Assembly (NCBI GenBank): GCA_026706385.1
Contig: JAPOYV010000121.1
Span: 1-64,000 of the forward strand
Direction of reading: 5' to 3'
From: Gammaproteobacteria bacterium
GTDB taxonomy: Bacteria; Pseudomonadota; Gammaproteobacteria; Pseudomonadales; Azotimanducaceae
Length of the DNA: 64,000 bases
In this document: positions 43,108 to 51,658 of the stretch, piece after piece
Position numbering within the stretch: position 1 is the first letter of the stretch
Layout: each line of letters starts with the position of its first letter
Translations under genes and position numbers: made by a program
The notes under the pieces: generated by a model
Database searches by the model: none
What the model was told of the DNA's origin: nothing
What the model saw: only the letters and a program-made list of their open reading frames with translations

Positions 43108-44319
43108 GTGTCAAGCCTCAAGCGTTCCGGGGAGTTCAATCCGACCGTCGTGGCCGTCGCGAGGCCCTCCCACCACTACAGCTACCTGAATGCGCCGAAC
43201 GGCGATTGGCTTGCCACCGGCGACGGCACGGCACTGCACGTCCAGGGCCACGTCGACGACGCGGCCATCTGGGAAGCGCAGGATGGGGGTTTCGTGCACG
43301 CGGTTACCGGGCTTCGACTCGACGCTGACGCCGTCGACGGCGGTGCCTGCCGGCTACGCCTGGCTGGGAACGACGTCGGCGCGGACGCCCAACAGGGTGA
43401 CGCGGCGGACTTCACCGTGGAGCACGGCCCCGAGAAGCTGCCATCGGAATACCTCGCCGTTCTCAAGGACAAAGGCTGGGTGTCACTCACCTGCATCCTG
43501 TCGCCGGAAGTCGTAGACGGCTTGCAGCAGGTGGGCTGCGTCGATGCCTACGAGGACAGGACGCCGGTCAGGCGCACGCCGCTCGCACAGCACCCGGCGG
43601 TCGCCAAGGCCACGGTCGAGCCCGTTTCGCTGTGGTTGACGCGTCAATACATGGGCACGGACGACATCCGCCTCGGCCACTCGCCCGGCGTCTCGGCGTT
43701 GTCGAAGGACGACGGCCAACGGGAAGTGCAAGGCTGGCACAACGACTTCCCCTACCTTTGGGGGACCGGGGACCGGATTCCCGCCCCGTCCGGCGACTTA
43801 GTCCTTGGCATGCAGCGCAACACCTGCGTCTCCGACTTCCGCAAGGACAACGGGGCCACGGTGTTCAAGCTCGGCAGCCATGCCTCGAACGCGCCGCCGC
43901 CGGAGGAGTGGGGGCGGTCCACACAGACCTACCGGCGCGGCAGCCGCGCCAAGTACGGGCTGCCCTATGGCGGTCCCGACGCCGATGTCATCGAGGCGCC
44001 CGCGGGGACGATCGTCCTCTATGACGCGCGCACGTGGCACCGCGCCGGCATGAACCTCACCGAGGCTAAGCGCGGCGCGATGATCCAGGCCATCGTGCCG
44101 GGCTTCATCATGCCGTTCATGGACACCAGCGCGACCTTCAAGGCGTTTCTTGCTAGCGATGCCTACAGCGGCGTCAGCGACCGCGAGCGCAAGGAGGTGG
44201 ACAAGCTCATGGTGCACAAGATCAGGGGACCTGGCGGCATGTTCGCCATTACCGTCGACGACGAGTTGACGGCCCGGGCGCGCGCCCAGCAGGAGGCCGA
44301 CGCCGCGTCCGTCTACTGA
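43108..44319 (+). CDS. Large PhyH-like Fe(II)/2-oxoglutarate dioxygenase
   Basis: 403 residues from the GTG at 43108, which has GGAG five bases upstream; an ATG is absent. The iron triad is visible as H211 and D213 (GWHNDFPYLWG) and a distal H311 (ARTWHRAGMN). The first ~135 residues, before LPSEYLAVLKDKGWV, are a small all-beta-like domain of unknown function, so this is longer than the two other PhyH proteins here. It ends overlapping the phoR 3' end by 7 bases, on opposite strands. Substrate unknown. Confidence 0.83.
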   Translation: MSSLKRSGEFNPTVVAVARPSHHYSYLNAPNGDWLATGDGTALHVQGHVDDAAIWEAQDGGFVHAVTGLRLDADAVDGGACRLRLAGNDVGADAQQGDAADFTVEHGPEKLPSEYLAVLKDKGWVSLTCILSPEVVDGLQQVGCVDAYEDRTPVRRTPLAQHPAVAKATVEPVSLWLTRQYMGTDDIRLGHSPGVSALSKDDGQREVQGWHNDFPYLWGTGDRIPAPSGDLVLGMQRNTCVSDFRKDNGATVFKLGSHASNAPPPEEWGRSTQTYRRGSRAKYGLPYGGPDADVIEAPAGTIVLYDARTWHRAGMNLTEAKRGAMIQAIVPGFIMPFMDTSATFKAFLASDAYSGVSDRERKEVDKLMVHKIRGPGGMFAITVDDELTARARAQQEADAASVY

Positions 44320-45659
44320 TCGCCGGGACGGGGTTCCTCCGTACCGGGTTCCGCCCGCGGCGGCGCTTCGGCGAACGCTGGCATGTCGAAGTAGAACAGG
44401 CTGCCTTCGCCGACCTTGCTGCGGACTTCGAGCTGGGTGCGGTGACGGCGCAGGATGTGCTTGACGATCGCGAGGCCGAGACCCGTGCCACCGCGCACGC
44501 GGCTCTTGGCGAGGTCGACTCGGAAGAACCGTTCGGTCAGTCGCGAGATGTGCTCGGGGGGGATGCCGAGACCGTTGTCTTCCACCTCGAACCGCGGACC
44601 CAGGTCGCCGGCCCGCCAGCGGACGGCCACGCGGCCACCGTCGGGGCTGTAGCGGATTGCGTTGGCGATCAGATTGAAGAACGCGCTGTAGATCTCGCTG
44701 GGGACGCCGCGAGCGACCACGTCTGGATCGGCGTCGAGCACGATGTCGTGTGCCGGCGTCGCCAGTGCGCGGGCTTCGTCGACCACCGACTTCAGCATCG
44801 TCTGGCCATTCACCCGTTCCACGTCGTTTGGACCGGGCATCGGCGATGACTCCAACCGGGTCAGCGTCAGCAGGTCGTCCACCAGGGCCTTCATGCGGTC
44901 CACGGGAGCCCGCAGCCTGTCGAGAAGCCGGCGCAGTGTGTCCGGATCGATGTCGTCGTCTTCCAGGGTCTCGAGATAGCCGATGACGACGGTCAGTGGC
45001 GTGCGCAGCTCGTGGGACACGTTGGCGATGAAGTCCTGGCGCATGGTCAGCAGGCGGTCGAGCGTCGTGACGTCCCGGATGAGAGCGATCGAGCGGACCT
45101 CGTCAACCGGCATGTGGGGCCCTTCCCGGCGCCGCACTTCGTCCACTGGGGAGGGCAGTTCGACGATGCCGTCCTCCACTTCACCGCGGATCAAGGCGCC
45201 GACGGACGGGTCGCGCAGGAGTTCCGTGATATGCCGCCGACGGTCGCGATGACCGATGCCGAGCAGCGACCGCGCGCCGGCGTTCAGGGCATCGATGGCG
45301 CCGTCGCGCTGCAGGACCAGCCAACCGTCCGGCATGGAGTCGAGTGTGTCCTGCAGCCAGCGCAGTTCGGACACTAGGCGCCGCGTTCGTTCCCTGGCGC
45401 GGTGGACCGACGTGTGCAGACGCGCGGCGGCACCGGTCCAGAACAGCCCCGTGGTCGGGGGCTTCGGCAGGGCCGATCCGCACCAGCGGCGAAATCGCCA
45501 AGCGGGGACGAGACCGCTCGCAAGCCAAACCGCCAAGCCGGCGGCGACGCCCCACCCCATGGTCGTCAACGCGCCGATGACGACGCCGGCGGCGATGCTG
45601 GCCAAGGCGCGGGCTAGATCGACGCCGGCGGCGCGTATTGGCGCGAGCCGTGTGGACAT
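44313..45659 (-). CDS. phoR: Phosphate-regulon sensor kinase
   Basis: 448 residues from the ATG at 45659 (MSTRLAPIRAAGVDL); an earlier in-frame start at 45758 is rejected because its extra N terminus is translated from hairpin DNA. Two hydrophobic helices (residues ~15-55), a PAS domain (~105-180: LQDTLDSMPDGWLVLQRDG), HisKA with the phosphorylated His in NVSHELRTPLTVVIGYLE, then HATPase_c: NLIANAIRYS, DNGLGIPPEHISRLTERF and GGTGLGLAIVKHILRRH. With phoB upstream it forms the phosphate two-component pair. The last helix and tail are not unusual. No pstSCAB or phoU genes are adjacent. Confidence 0.9.
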   Translation of the reverse strand: MSTRLAPIRAAGVDLARALASIAAGVVIGALTTMGWGVAAGLAVWLASGLVPAWRFRRWCGSALPKPPTTGLFWTGAAARLHTSVHRARERTRRLVSELRWLQDTLDSMPDGWLVLQRDGAIDALNAGARSLLGIGHRDRRRHITELLRDPSVGALIRGEVEDGIVELPSPVDEVRRREGPHMPVDEVRSIALIRDVTTLDRLLTMRQDFIANVSHELRTPLTVVIGYLETLEDDDIDPDTLRRLLDRLRAPVDRMKALVDDLLTLTRLESSPMPGPNDVERVNGQTMLKSVVDEARALATPAHDIVLDADPDVVARGVPSEIYSAFFNLIANAIRYSPDGGRVAVRWRAGDLGPRFEVEDNGLGIPPEHISRLTERFFRVDLAKSRVRGGTGLGLAIVKHILRRHRTQLEVRSKVGEGSLFYFDMPAFAEAPPRAEPGTEEPRPGDQ

Positions 45660-45660
45660 G

Positions 45661-45732
45661 CGAGACGCGACCGCTTCGCGGCGTCGCTGTCGACCGCTTG
45701 CGGTCGCCCGAGATTTCGCTGCGCGAAATCTC
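45661..45732. repeat. Cluster of inverted repeats between phoB and phoR
   Basis: Two perfect hairpins lie in tandem: CGACCGC/GCGGTCG at 45691-45706 (two-base loop), and GAGATTTCGC/GCGAAATCTC at 45710-45732 with a three-base loop. A further, weaker GACGC/GCGTC pairing lies at 45663-45686. They occupy most of the phoB-phoR gap (45660-45833) and could be an intergenic REP-type element or an mRNA processing/attenuation structure. No second copy was noticed in the window. Confidence 0.55.
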
Positions 45733-45833
45733 CTGGACGTTGCCATTGCCAGGCCCAAAGGTCGCTGCCGTGTTGGGGTTGGAGTCTACCGCTAAGCGCG
45801 GATCCGTCGCGTGCAAGCAACCTTGCTGGGATG

Positions 45834-46535
45834 CTAGGTGACGGCGACTTGGGGCTCGGCAAGGCGATAGCCGACGCCGCGCACGGTCTGCACCGCCTTT
45901 TCCATGCCGAACGGGGTCAACGCCTTGCGCAGACGCAGGACGTGGACGTCGACGGTGCGCTCCTCGACGTAGACGTTGCGACCCCAGACACGGTCCAGGA
46001 GTTGCGTCCGGTCGAAGGCGCGGTTGGGGTTGCGCATCAGCAGTTCGAGCAGGCGAAACTCCGTCGGACCGACGTTGACGCGGTCGGCGCCAACGCGGAC
46101 ATAGTGGCCGCGCGTATCGAGCGTCAGCGGGCCCAACGCGAGAACGCCGTCATCCGGGTTGCCGCTGCGGCGCAGCAGGGCGCGGATGCGCGCGATCAGC
46201 TCGCGCGGCGAGAACGGCTTGGTGACGTAATCGTCGATGCCGGCGTCGAAGCTCTTGAGCTTGTCGGATTCTTCGCCGCGCGCGGTCAGCATGAGCAGCG
46301 GCAACTCGGTGGTCAGCGGATCGCGACGCAAGCGTCTTGCCAGCTCGATTCCGCTCATGCCCGGCAGCATCCAGTCGATGATCACGAGGCTCGGTAGCGG
46401 TCCGTCGAGGAGATCCAACGCCTGTTCCGCGGTTTCGGCCGTCTGCACTTCGAGACCGGCGCGCTCGAACGCGAAACTGAGCATTTCGCGAATGTCCGTT
46501 TCGTCTTCAACCAGGAGAATGCGGTTTGCAGCCAT
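45834..46535 (-). CDS. phoB: Phosphate-regulon response regulator
   Basis: 233 residues from the ATG at 46535 (MAANRILLVEDETDI). Receiver domain with phosphorylated D54 (LVIIDWMLPGMSG), Thr in LLMLTARGEE and Lys in YVTKPFSPRELIARIRA. A winged-helix DNA-binding domain follows (VGADRVNVGPTEFRLLELLMRN ... VDVHVLRLRKAL ... VQTVRGVGYRL). It precedes phoR on the same strand with a ~174-base gap full of inverted repeats. Pho boxes were not identified. Confidence 0.93.
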   Translation of the reverse strand: MAANRILLVEDETDIREMLSFAFERAGLEVQTAETAEQALDLLDGPLPSLVIIDWMLPGMSGIELARRLRRDPLTTELPLLMLTARGEESDKLKSFDAGIDDYVTKPFSPRELIARIRALLRRSGNPDDGVLALGPLTLDTRGHYVRVGADRVNVGPTEFRLLELLMRNPNRAFDRTQLLDRVWGRNVYVEERTVDVHVLRLRKALTPFGMEKAVQTVRGVGYRLAEPQVAVT

Positions 46536-46652
46536 CGGCGCGACCGTCCTTGTCCAACCTCGCGGCAACCGTAAGTGTGGATTATGACAATTTGATGATC
46601 AACGCCTAAGTGGCTTAACGTGCGCGTATCGCACGAATGAGGAAACTAGCCC

Positions 46653-47339
46653 ATGGCAGAGCACAGGCAGCTGCGCGCCGCGGACGGCTTCGCCTTCGAC
46701 GTCTATGAGGCGGCACCCGCCGACCCCAAGGGCGCGGTGGTGGTGATCCAGGAGATCTTTGGCGTCAATGCCCACATTCGCGAAGTCGCCGACGGCTACG
46801 CGGCGGACGGCTACGCCGCCCTTGCGCCGGCGCTGTTCGACCGTGTGCAACGCGGTGTGGAACTCGGCTACGACGCCGACGGCATGGGCCGCGGCCGTGA
46901 CCTGGCGTTCAACGGCCTCGCCCAGGAGGATGCCCTGCGCGACCTGCAGGCCACGGTCGAGGAGGCGGGCAAGTTCGGACCGGTCGGCGTCGTCGGCTAC
47001 TGCTACGGCGGCTTGATGACCTGGCTCGCGGCTTGCGAACTCGACGGGATCGCCTGTGCGTCGGCCTACTACGGCGGCGGCATCGCCGGCACGCTGGAGC
47101 GCGCGCCCGGCGAGGCCCGGCTCCCGAAGTGTCCGATGGTGATGCACTTCGGTGCGCTCGACGCGCACATCCCGTTGTCGGATGTGGACCGGGTGAAGGC
47201 CGCTCTCCCAGACGTTCCGGTCCACGTCTACGATGCCGACCACGGCTTCAACTGCGACCACCGGGGCAGCTACCACGCCGAGTCCGCGGCCTTGGCGCGA
47301 CAGCGCACTCTCGCGCTCTTCGCTGCCCACCTTGCGTGA
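46653..47339 (+). CDS. Dienelactone hydrolase family protein
   Basis: 228 residues. Alpha/beta hydrolase with a Cys nucleophile at residue 117 (GYCYGG), Asp in HFGALDAHIPL and His in VYDADHGFNCDHRGS, the exact dienelactone-hydrolase triad. VVVIQEIFGVNAHIREVADGYAADGY is the family N-terminal motif. In aromatic degradation these enzymes hydrolyse dienelactone to maleylacetate; here no catechol genes are adjacent. Divergent from phoB. Confidence 0.9.
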   Translation: MAEHRQLRAADGFAFDVYEAAPADPKGAVVVIQEIFGVNAHIREVADGYAADGYAALAPALFDRVQRGVELGYDADGMGRGRDLAFNGLAQEDALRDLQATVEEAGKFGPVGVVGYCYGGLMTWLAACELDGIACASAYYGGGIAGTLERAPGEARLPKCPMVMHFGALDAHIPLSDVDRVKAALPDVPVHVYDADHGFNCDHRGSYHAESAALARQRTLALFAAHLA

Positions 47340-47685
47340 TGTGACGGCCGTTGGCAGGGCGTGTCCGGGTAAGAATTCTGTGTTGACAACGCCCAAATCG
47401 TTGTTGATGCTTCGGCCCACTGAACGGAGGCGGGGAGTCCTAAAGCATCGCACGCCCTTGGGTTTGTGCCGGAGAGCTTCCGGCCATGCCCCCAACGGGG
47501 CTCGATGTGGCGCGATCGGCTGGAGCGGCACCGAACTAGAATCACAACGCCTTAAGCGGTGCCGGACGGTCATCGGTCGGGGTGGGTCAAGTGCAACAGC
47601 GTTGTTCGCCAAGGAGTCATTCGATACGAGCGCCTCTATCACGGCCGCACTTGGTTCGCTAACTTAATGAGTCAGTAGGAAGGCT
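47340..47685. other. Intergenic region upstream of the TonB-type operon
   Basis: About 345 bases without a coding sequence I can support. It contains TTGACA at 47383-47388, a good -35 box, though the region around 47406 has only a weak -10 (TGATGC-like). An inverted repeat GCCGGA/TCCGGC with a five-base loop lies near 47469-47485. The operon promoter, and possibly iron- or phosphate-dependent control, should be here, but no Fur or other operator is clear. Confidence 0.4.
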
Positions 47686-48465
47686 ATGAATAACTGCTCA
47701 ACGAAGAGGCTCCCGGGTCTCAAACCCATTGCCGTGGTCGGCATCGCGAGCGTGCTCGCGGTCGGCGTCGGTGCCACGACGCTGCCCGACATCTTCGCGG
47801 TTGCCGAGCGGATCAATGCGCAGGCGAAGGATTCGCAGGCCAAGGTGGACGCGCTCACCGAGGAGACGCGGGAGTTGTACGACGAGTACAAGACCACGCT
47901 GAAGGAGATCGAGGGTTTGCGCGTCTACAACCGCCAGCTTGATCGTCAGATCGCCGGCCAGGAGCAGGAGATGGCGGAAATTGCCGGCAACATGGACAAG
48001 ATCACCGATGTCCAGCGCCAGGTGACGCCCCTGATGGAGCGGATGCTCGTCGGCATCGAGCAGTTCATCGAGAACGACTTGCCGTTCCGGCCCGACGAAC
48101 GTCAGGAGCGGATCGAACGTCTGCGTGAAATCCTCGATCGCCCCGACGTCGCGGTCTCCGAGCAGTTCAGCCAAGTGTTGAGCGCATTCCAGATCGAGAA
48201 CGACTATGGCCGCGCGATGGACGCCTACAGCGGCAAGATCACGGTGGAGGGTAGCGAGCGGGTCGCCGACATCCTCCATATCGGCCGCATCAGCTTGGTC
48301 TATCAGACCAGCGACGGCCAAGAGACGGGCTACTGGAATGAAGAGGCCCGCCAGTGGGAAGTCCTGGACGACGCCTACCAGGCGGCGGTTCGCAAGGGAA
48401 TCCGCATGGCGCGCGGGCAGGCGAGCGCCGACCTGCTGCCGGTACCGCTTCGGGTGGAGGACTGA
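47686..48465 (+). CDS. DUF3450 family periplasmic coiled-coil protein
   Basis: 259 residues, preceded by AGGAAGG. An N-terminal membrane anchor or signal (PIAVVGIASVLAVGVGA) is followed by a long coiled coil (residues ~45-110: QAKVDALTEETRELYDEYKTTLKEIEGL). The C-terminal part reads RISLVYQTSDGQETGYWNEEARQWEVLDD, a DUF3450 hallmark. DUF3450 genes accompany TtpC/ExbB-ExbD-TonB2 clusters and are thought to assist energy transduction; the exact role is unknown. First gene of the operon, two bases before the TtpC-like gene. Confidence 0.88.
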   Translation: MNNCSTKRLPGLKPIAVVGIASVLAVGVGATTLPDIFAVAERINAQAKDSQAKVDALTEETRELYDEYKTTLKEIEGLRVYNRQLDRQIAGQEQEMAEIAGNMDKITDVQRQVTPLMERMLVGIEQFIENDLPFRPDERQERIERLREILDRPDVAVSEQFSQVLSAFQIENDYGRAMDAYSGKITVEGSERVADILHIGRISLVYQTSDGQETGYWNEEARQWEVLDDAYQAAVRKGIRMARGQASADLLPVPLRVED

Positions 48466-48467
48466 AC

Positions 48468-49934
48468 ATGAACACAACGATGAAGACCTGCTTGGCCGGG
48501 TTCATTGCCGTCGCGGCATCGGTTGCGCTCCAGGCCCAGGAAGAAGCGGGCGTGGACGATCTCGAGGTCGTCGAGGTCAATTCCCTCGACGAACTGCTGC
48601 AGAACGTCGAAGAGCGCCGCGTGGTCGAGAGCCAGGAACACCTGCGTCGCGAGGCCGAGTTCCAGGCGCGCAAGGACCAGCAGGCGAGGATGCTGGCGGA
48701 TGCCCGGGCCGAGAAGCGTGCCCAGGAGCGCCGGAGCGAGCGACTGGAGACGACGTTCGAGGAAAACGAGATTCGCATCGGCCAGATGCAGGAGCAGTAC
48801 GACAAGCGTCTGGGCAGTCTGCGTGAACTGTTCGGCGTCCTGCAGCAGGTGTCCGGCGACACGCGCGCCAAGTTCCAGGACTCGCTGGTCAGCGCGCAGA
48901 TGCCGAATCGGGGCGACTGGTTGAACCAGTTCGCCGCCAAGATGGGCAAGGCGACCCAACTCGCGACCATCGACGAGATGGAACAGTTGTGGTTCCTGTT
49001 GCAGCAGGAGATGACCGAGTCCGGTCGCGTGACGCGGTTCACCGGTACTGTCAACATGCTCGACGGTCGCCAGGTGGAAACCGATCTGGTCCGCGTGGGG
49101 GCGTTCGCCATCGTTGGCGCGGCCGGCTACATCAACTACGACATCAACCTATCGGCACTGGTCGAACTCGGGCGCCAGCCGGAAGCCCAATACGCCGCGA
49201 CGGCCGAGAACCTCTTCGAGGCGGCGGATGGCGAACTGGTGTCCTTCGCCGTGGATCCCACGCGCGGCTCCCTGATTTCGCTGCTGATCCAGAAGGCGAC
49301 GCTCGGCGAGATGGTGGGAACGCCGTTCGGCGGATTTACCAAGGGCCAATGCTACCTGCCGTTCTGCGACGGCCAAGGCGACTATCCCGGATCGATCATC
49401 ATCCTGGTCGGCATCATCGGTGTCCTGATGGCCATTGAGCGGCTCATTGCGCTCACGATCGTCGGCGCCAAGGTCACGCGCCAGCGCAACAATCCCGGCG
49501 CGCCCAGCGAGGACAACCCGCTTGGCCGCGTCGTCAAGGTCTACGAAGACAACAAGGAAGTCGACACGGAGACCCTGTCCCTGAAACTCGGCGAGGCCAT
49601 CCTGACCGAGATGCCGGCGCTGACGCGCAGCATCACCATCATCCAGGTCATCTCGATCGTCGCGCCGCTCATGGGGCTCCTCGGTACGGTGATCGGCATG
49701 ATCGAGACCTTCCAGTCGATCACGCTGTTCGGGGCGGGCGACCCGAAGACCATGGCCAGCGGCATCTCGACGGCGTTGATGACGACGGTGCTCGGCCTGT
49801 GCGTGGCCATTCCGACGACGCTCTTGCACGCGATCGTGAACCAGCGTAGCCGCTCGATCATCCACGTGCTCGAGGAGCAGTCCGAGGGCATCGTCGCGAT
49901 GCATGCAGAGGAGTCCGGCAGACCGCTCGACTAG
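48468..49934 (+). CDS. ttpC: TtpC-like MotA/TolQ/ExbB proton-channel protein with periplasmic domain
   Basis: 488 residues. Signal peptide MNTTMKTCLAGFIAVAASVALQA, then a periplasmic coiled coil (~25-180) and a MotA/TolQ/ExbB domain with three membrane spans near residues 309-328, 390-411 and 432-452. The last two match the ExbB core (IVAPLMGLLGTVIGMIETF and GISTALMTTVLGLCVAIPTT). TtpC of Vibrio TonB2 systems has this extra-long periplasmic N terminus and is required for TonB2-dependent uptake. It sits in the standard order DUF3450-TtpC-ExbB-ExbD-TonB-TPR. Confidence 0.85.
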   Translation: MNTTMKTCLAGFIAVAASVALQAQEEAGVDDLEVVEVNSLDELLQNVEERRVVESQEHLRREAEFQARKDQQARMLADARAEKRAQERRSERLETTFEENEIRIGQMQEQYDKRLGSLRELFGVLQQVSGDTRAKFQDSLVSAQMPNRGDWLNQFAAKMGKATQLATIDEMEQLWFLLQQEMTESGRVTRFTGTVNMLDGRQVETDLVRVGAFAIVGAAGYINYDINLSALVELGRQPEAQYAATAENLFEAADGELVSFAVDPTRGSLISLLIQKATLGEMVGTPFGGFTKGQCYLPFCDGQGDYPGSIIILVGIIGVLMAIERLIALTIVGAKVTRQRNNPGAPSEDNPLGRVVKVYEDNKEVDTETLSLKLGEAILTEMPALTRSITIIQVISIVAPLMGLLGTVIGMIETFQSITLFGAGDPKTMASGISTALMTTVLGLCVAIPTTLLHAIVNQRSRSIIHVLEEQSEGIVAMHAEESGRPLD

Positions 49935-49941
49935 CGGTCGA

Positions 49942-49979
49942 GCCGGCCAAGGCGGGAACAACGGCCCGCCTTGACCGGC
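49942..49979 (+). terminator. Strong intercistronic hairpin between ttpC and exbB
   Basis: GCCGGCCAAGGCGGG at 49942-49956 pairs with CCCGCCTTGACCGGC at 49965-49979 (fourteen pairs, one C/A mismatch) around an 8-base loop. There is no following U-run, so it is more likely an mRNA-processing or partial attenuator structure that lowers or separates exbB expression than a full terminator. Confidence 0.6.
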
Positions 49980-49997
49980 AAGGGGGAGACGAGGAAC

Positions 49998-50516
49998 GTG
50001 TTCTACGACATCTACATCGCGCTTTCCGGGTTCTTCGCGCAGGGCGGCAACGTGCTCTACCTGATCGCCGTCACGACGTTCCTGATGTGGACGCTCCTGG
50101 TGGAACGGCTTTGGTACTTCCAGGCCGAGCACAAGCGTGTCGTCCGCGACGTGACGGAGGTCTGGGAATCGCGGGCCGAGCGAAAGTCCTGGTCGGCGCA
50201 TGCGGTACGGGATGCGCTGATCTCGCAGGCGCGCGAGCGCATCAACGGGAGCTTTCCCATCATCCTGACGTGCGTGGCGCTGTGTCCATTGCTTGGCCTG
50301 CTCGGCACCGTGACCGGGATGATCGCGGTCTTCGACGCCATGGCGACGCAGGGCGGCAATGCGCGGTCGATGGCGGCCGGCGTGTCGCAGGCGACCATTC
50401 CGACCATGTGCGGCATGATCGCATCGCTTTCCGGCATTTTCGGAACCACGATGGTGCGGCGGAAGATCCTCTACGAAACAGAGCTTCTGCAGGACCACTT
50501 GACCATGGATCATTGA
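49998..50516 (+). CDS. exbB: ExbB/TolQ-type proton channel protein
   Basis: 172 residues from the GTG at 49998 (MFYDIYIALSGFF), which has GAGG immediately upstream; a TTG at 49971 would sit in the hairpin. Three membrane segments: residues ~13-38, ~88-110 and ~130-150. The core signature is FPIILTCVALCPLLGLLGTVTGMIAVFDAMA and MAAGVSQATIPTMCGMIASLSGIF. With ExbD it couples the proton gradient to TonB. Second proton-channel gene of the operon, as expected for TonB2-type clusters. Confidence 0.92.
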   Translation: MFYDIYIALSGFFAQGGNVLYLIAVTTFLMWTLLVERLWYFQAEHKRVVRDVTEVWESRAERKSWSAHAVRDALISQARERINGSFPIILTCVALCPLLGLLGTVTGMIAVFDAMATQGGNARSMAAGVSQATIPTMCGMIASLSGIFGTTMVRRKILYETELLQDHLTMDH

Positions 50517-50563
50517 GCCAACGCACCGCGTCGGTGAGCGTCGAGCGATAAGGAGCGAAACGA

Positions 50564-50977
50564 ATGGCAATCAATACGGGCGGACGGTTCGGGAGCCGGG
50601 ACGAAGACTCCGACATCAACCTCACGCCGATGCTGGACGTCGTGTTCATCATGTTGATTTTCTTCATCGTGACCGCGACGTTCATCAAGCAGCCCGGCAC
50701 GGACATCATCAAGCCGGACGCGGTGACCAAGGAGAGGAAGCCGACGGTAAGCGTGCTGGTGGCGATCAACGCCGCCGGCGAGATCTGGATTGACAAGAAG
50801 AGGGTGGACGCGGTGGCGGTCAGTGCAATGATCGAACGCCTCCATGCGGAAAACCCCAAAGGGGGCCTCGTGATCCAAGCGGATCAGGATGCCAAGTACG
50901 ACAAGGTTAAGGCCGTATTGGATGCAACCCGGAGCGCAGGACTGACCGAGGTTGCGTTGTCCACCATGGACGACTAG
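50564..50977 (+). CDS. exbD: ExbD/TolR-type protein
   Basis: 137 residues. The single N-terminal membrane helix carries the proton-relay Asp: INLTPMLDVVFIMLIFFIVTATFI (D25). The periplasmic remainder is of normal length (VSVLVAINAAGEIWIDKK ... VIQADQDAKYDKV). It lies between exbB and tonB. Confidence 0.93.
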   Translation: MAINTGGRFGSRDEDSDINLTPMLDVVFIMLIFFIVTATFIKQPGTDIIKPDAVTKERKPTVSVLVAINAAGEIWIDKKRVDAVAVSAMIERLHAENPKGGLVIQADQDAKYDKVKAVLDATRSAGLTEVALSTMDD

Positions 50978-51040
50978 GCGAGTCGCCTGGCGGCGACTCG
51001 TCCGAGAGTGCTTCGCATTCTCGCATCGGAGGATTTAGCT

Positions 51041-51643
51041 ATGGTACAGCGATACATCATCAGCATCGCGCTTGGCGGGCTGGTCACGTTCGGCCTTTTA
51101 TGGCTCATGCGGTCCGTGATCGCGAACCCGGATGCGGCCACCGACGCCGGCGTCAAAGGCCGGGTCATCGAATTCGTCCGGGTCCAGGAAGACCAGGAAG
51201 TCATCGTCAAGAAGCGCAAGCCGGAGCCGCCCCCGCCACCGGACGAGCCGCCGCCGAACATGCCGAAACCCACGTTCGACTCGAACGTGACGATGGGTGT
51301 GGACATCGGCGCCGTGCAGGTGGACGTGGACATCGACATGTCGGGCACGGGCGGCTTCTCATCGGACGGCGAATACCTGCCGATCGTCAAGGTCCAGCCC
51401 ATCTATCCGCGCCGGGCGCAGACCCGGGGCATCGAGGGATTCGTGCTGCTCGAGTTCGTCGTGACGAGCACCGGAGCCGTACGCGATCCCGTCGTCATCG
51501 AGGCCAAGCCGCCGGGCATCTTCGATCGCGCGGCGATCAACGCGGCGCTCAAGTTCAAGTACAAGCCGAAGGTGGTGAACGGCGAGCCGATCGAGGTCGC
51601 GGGCGTCCGCAACCTCATCAAGTTCGAGTTGCAGGATAGCTAG
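51041..51643 (+). CDS. tonB: TonB-family energy transducer
   Basis: 200 residues from the ATG at 51041 (MVQRYIISIAL), preceded by GGAGG; an in-frame upstream start is rejected. Cytoplasmic/transmembrane helix (residues ~4-26), a proline-rich linker of modest length (KRKPEPPPPPDEPPPNMPKP), and a C-terminal TonB domain with YPRRAQTRGIEGFVLLEFVVTSTGAVRDP and FDRAAINAALKFKYKPKVVNG. It contacts the TonB boxes of receptors such as those at 17593 and 33449. Confidence 0.93.
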   Translation: MVQRYIISIALGGLVTFGLLWLMRSVIANPDAATDAGVKGRVIEFVRVQEDQEVIVKKRKPEPPPPPDEPPPNMPKPTFDSNVTMGVDIGAVQVDVDIDMSGTGGFSSDGEYLPIVKVQPIYPRRAQTRGIEGFVLLEFVVTSTGAVRDPVVIEAKPPGIFDRAAINAALKFKYKPKVVNGEPIEVAGVRNLIKFELQDS

Positions 51644-51658
51644 ACGGAGGGCGGATAA

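Noticed and set aside
47340-47685. Coding frame in the gap before the DUF3450 gene
   Set aside because: The open frame there has no ribosome site and no protein-like composition.
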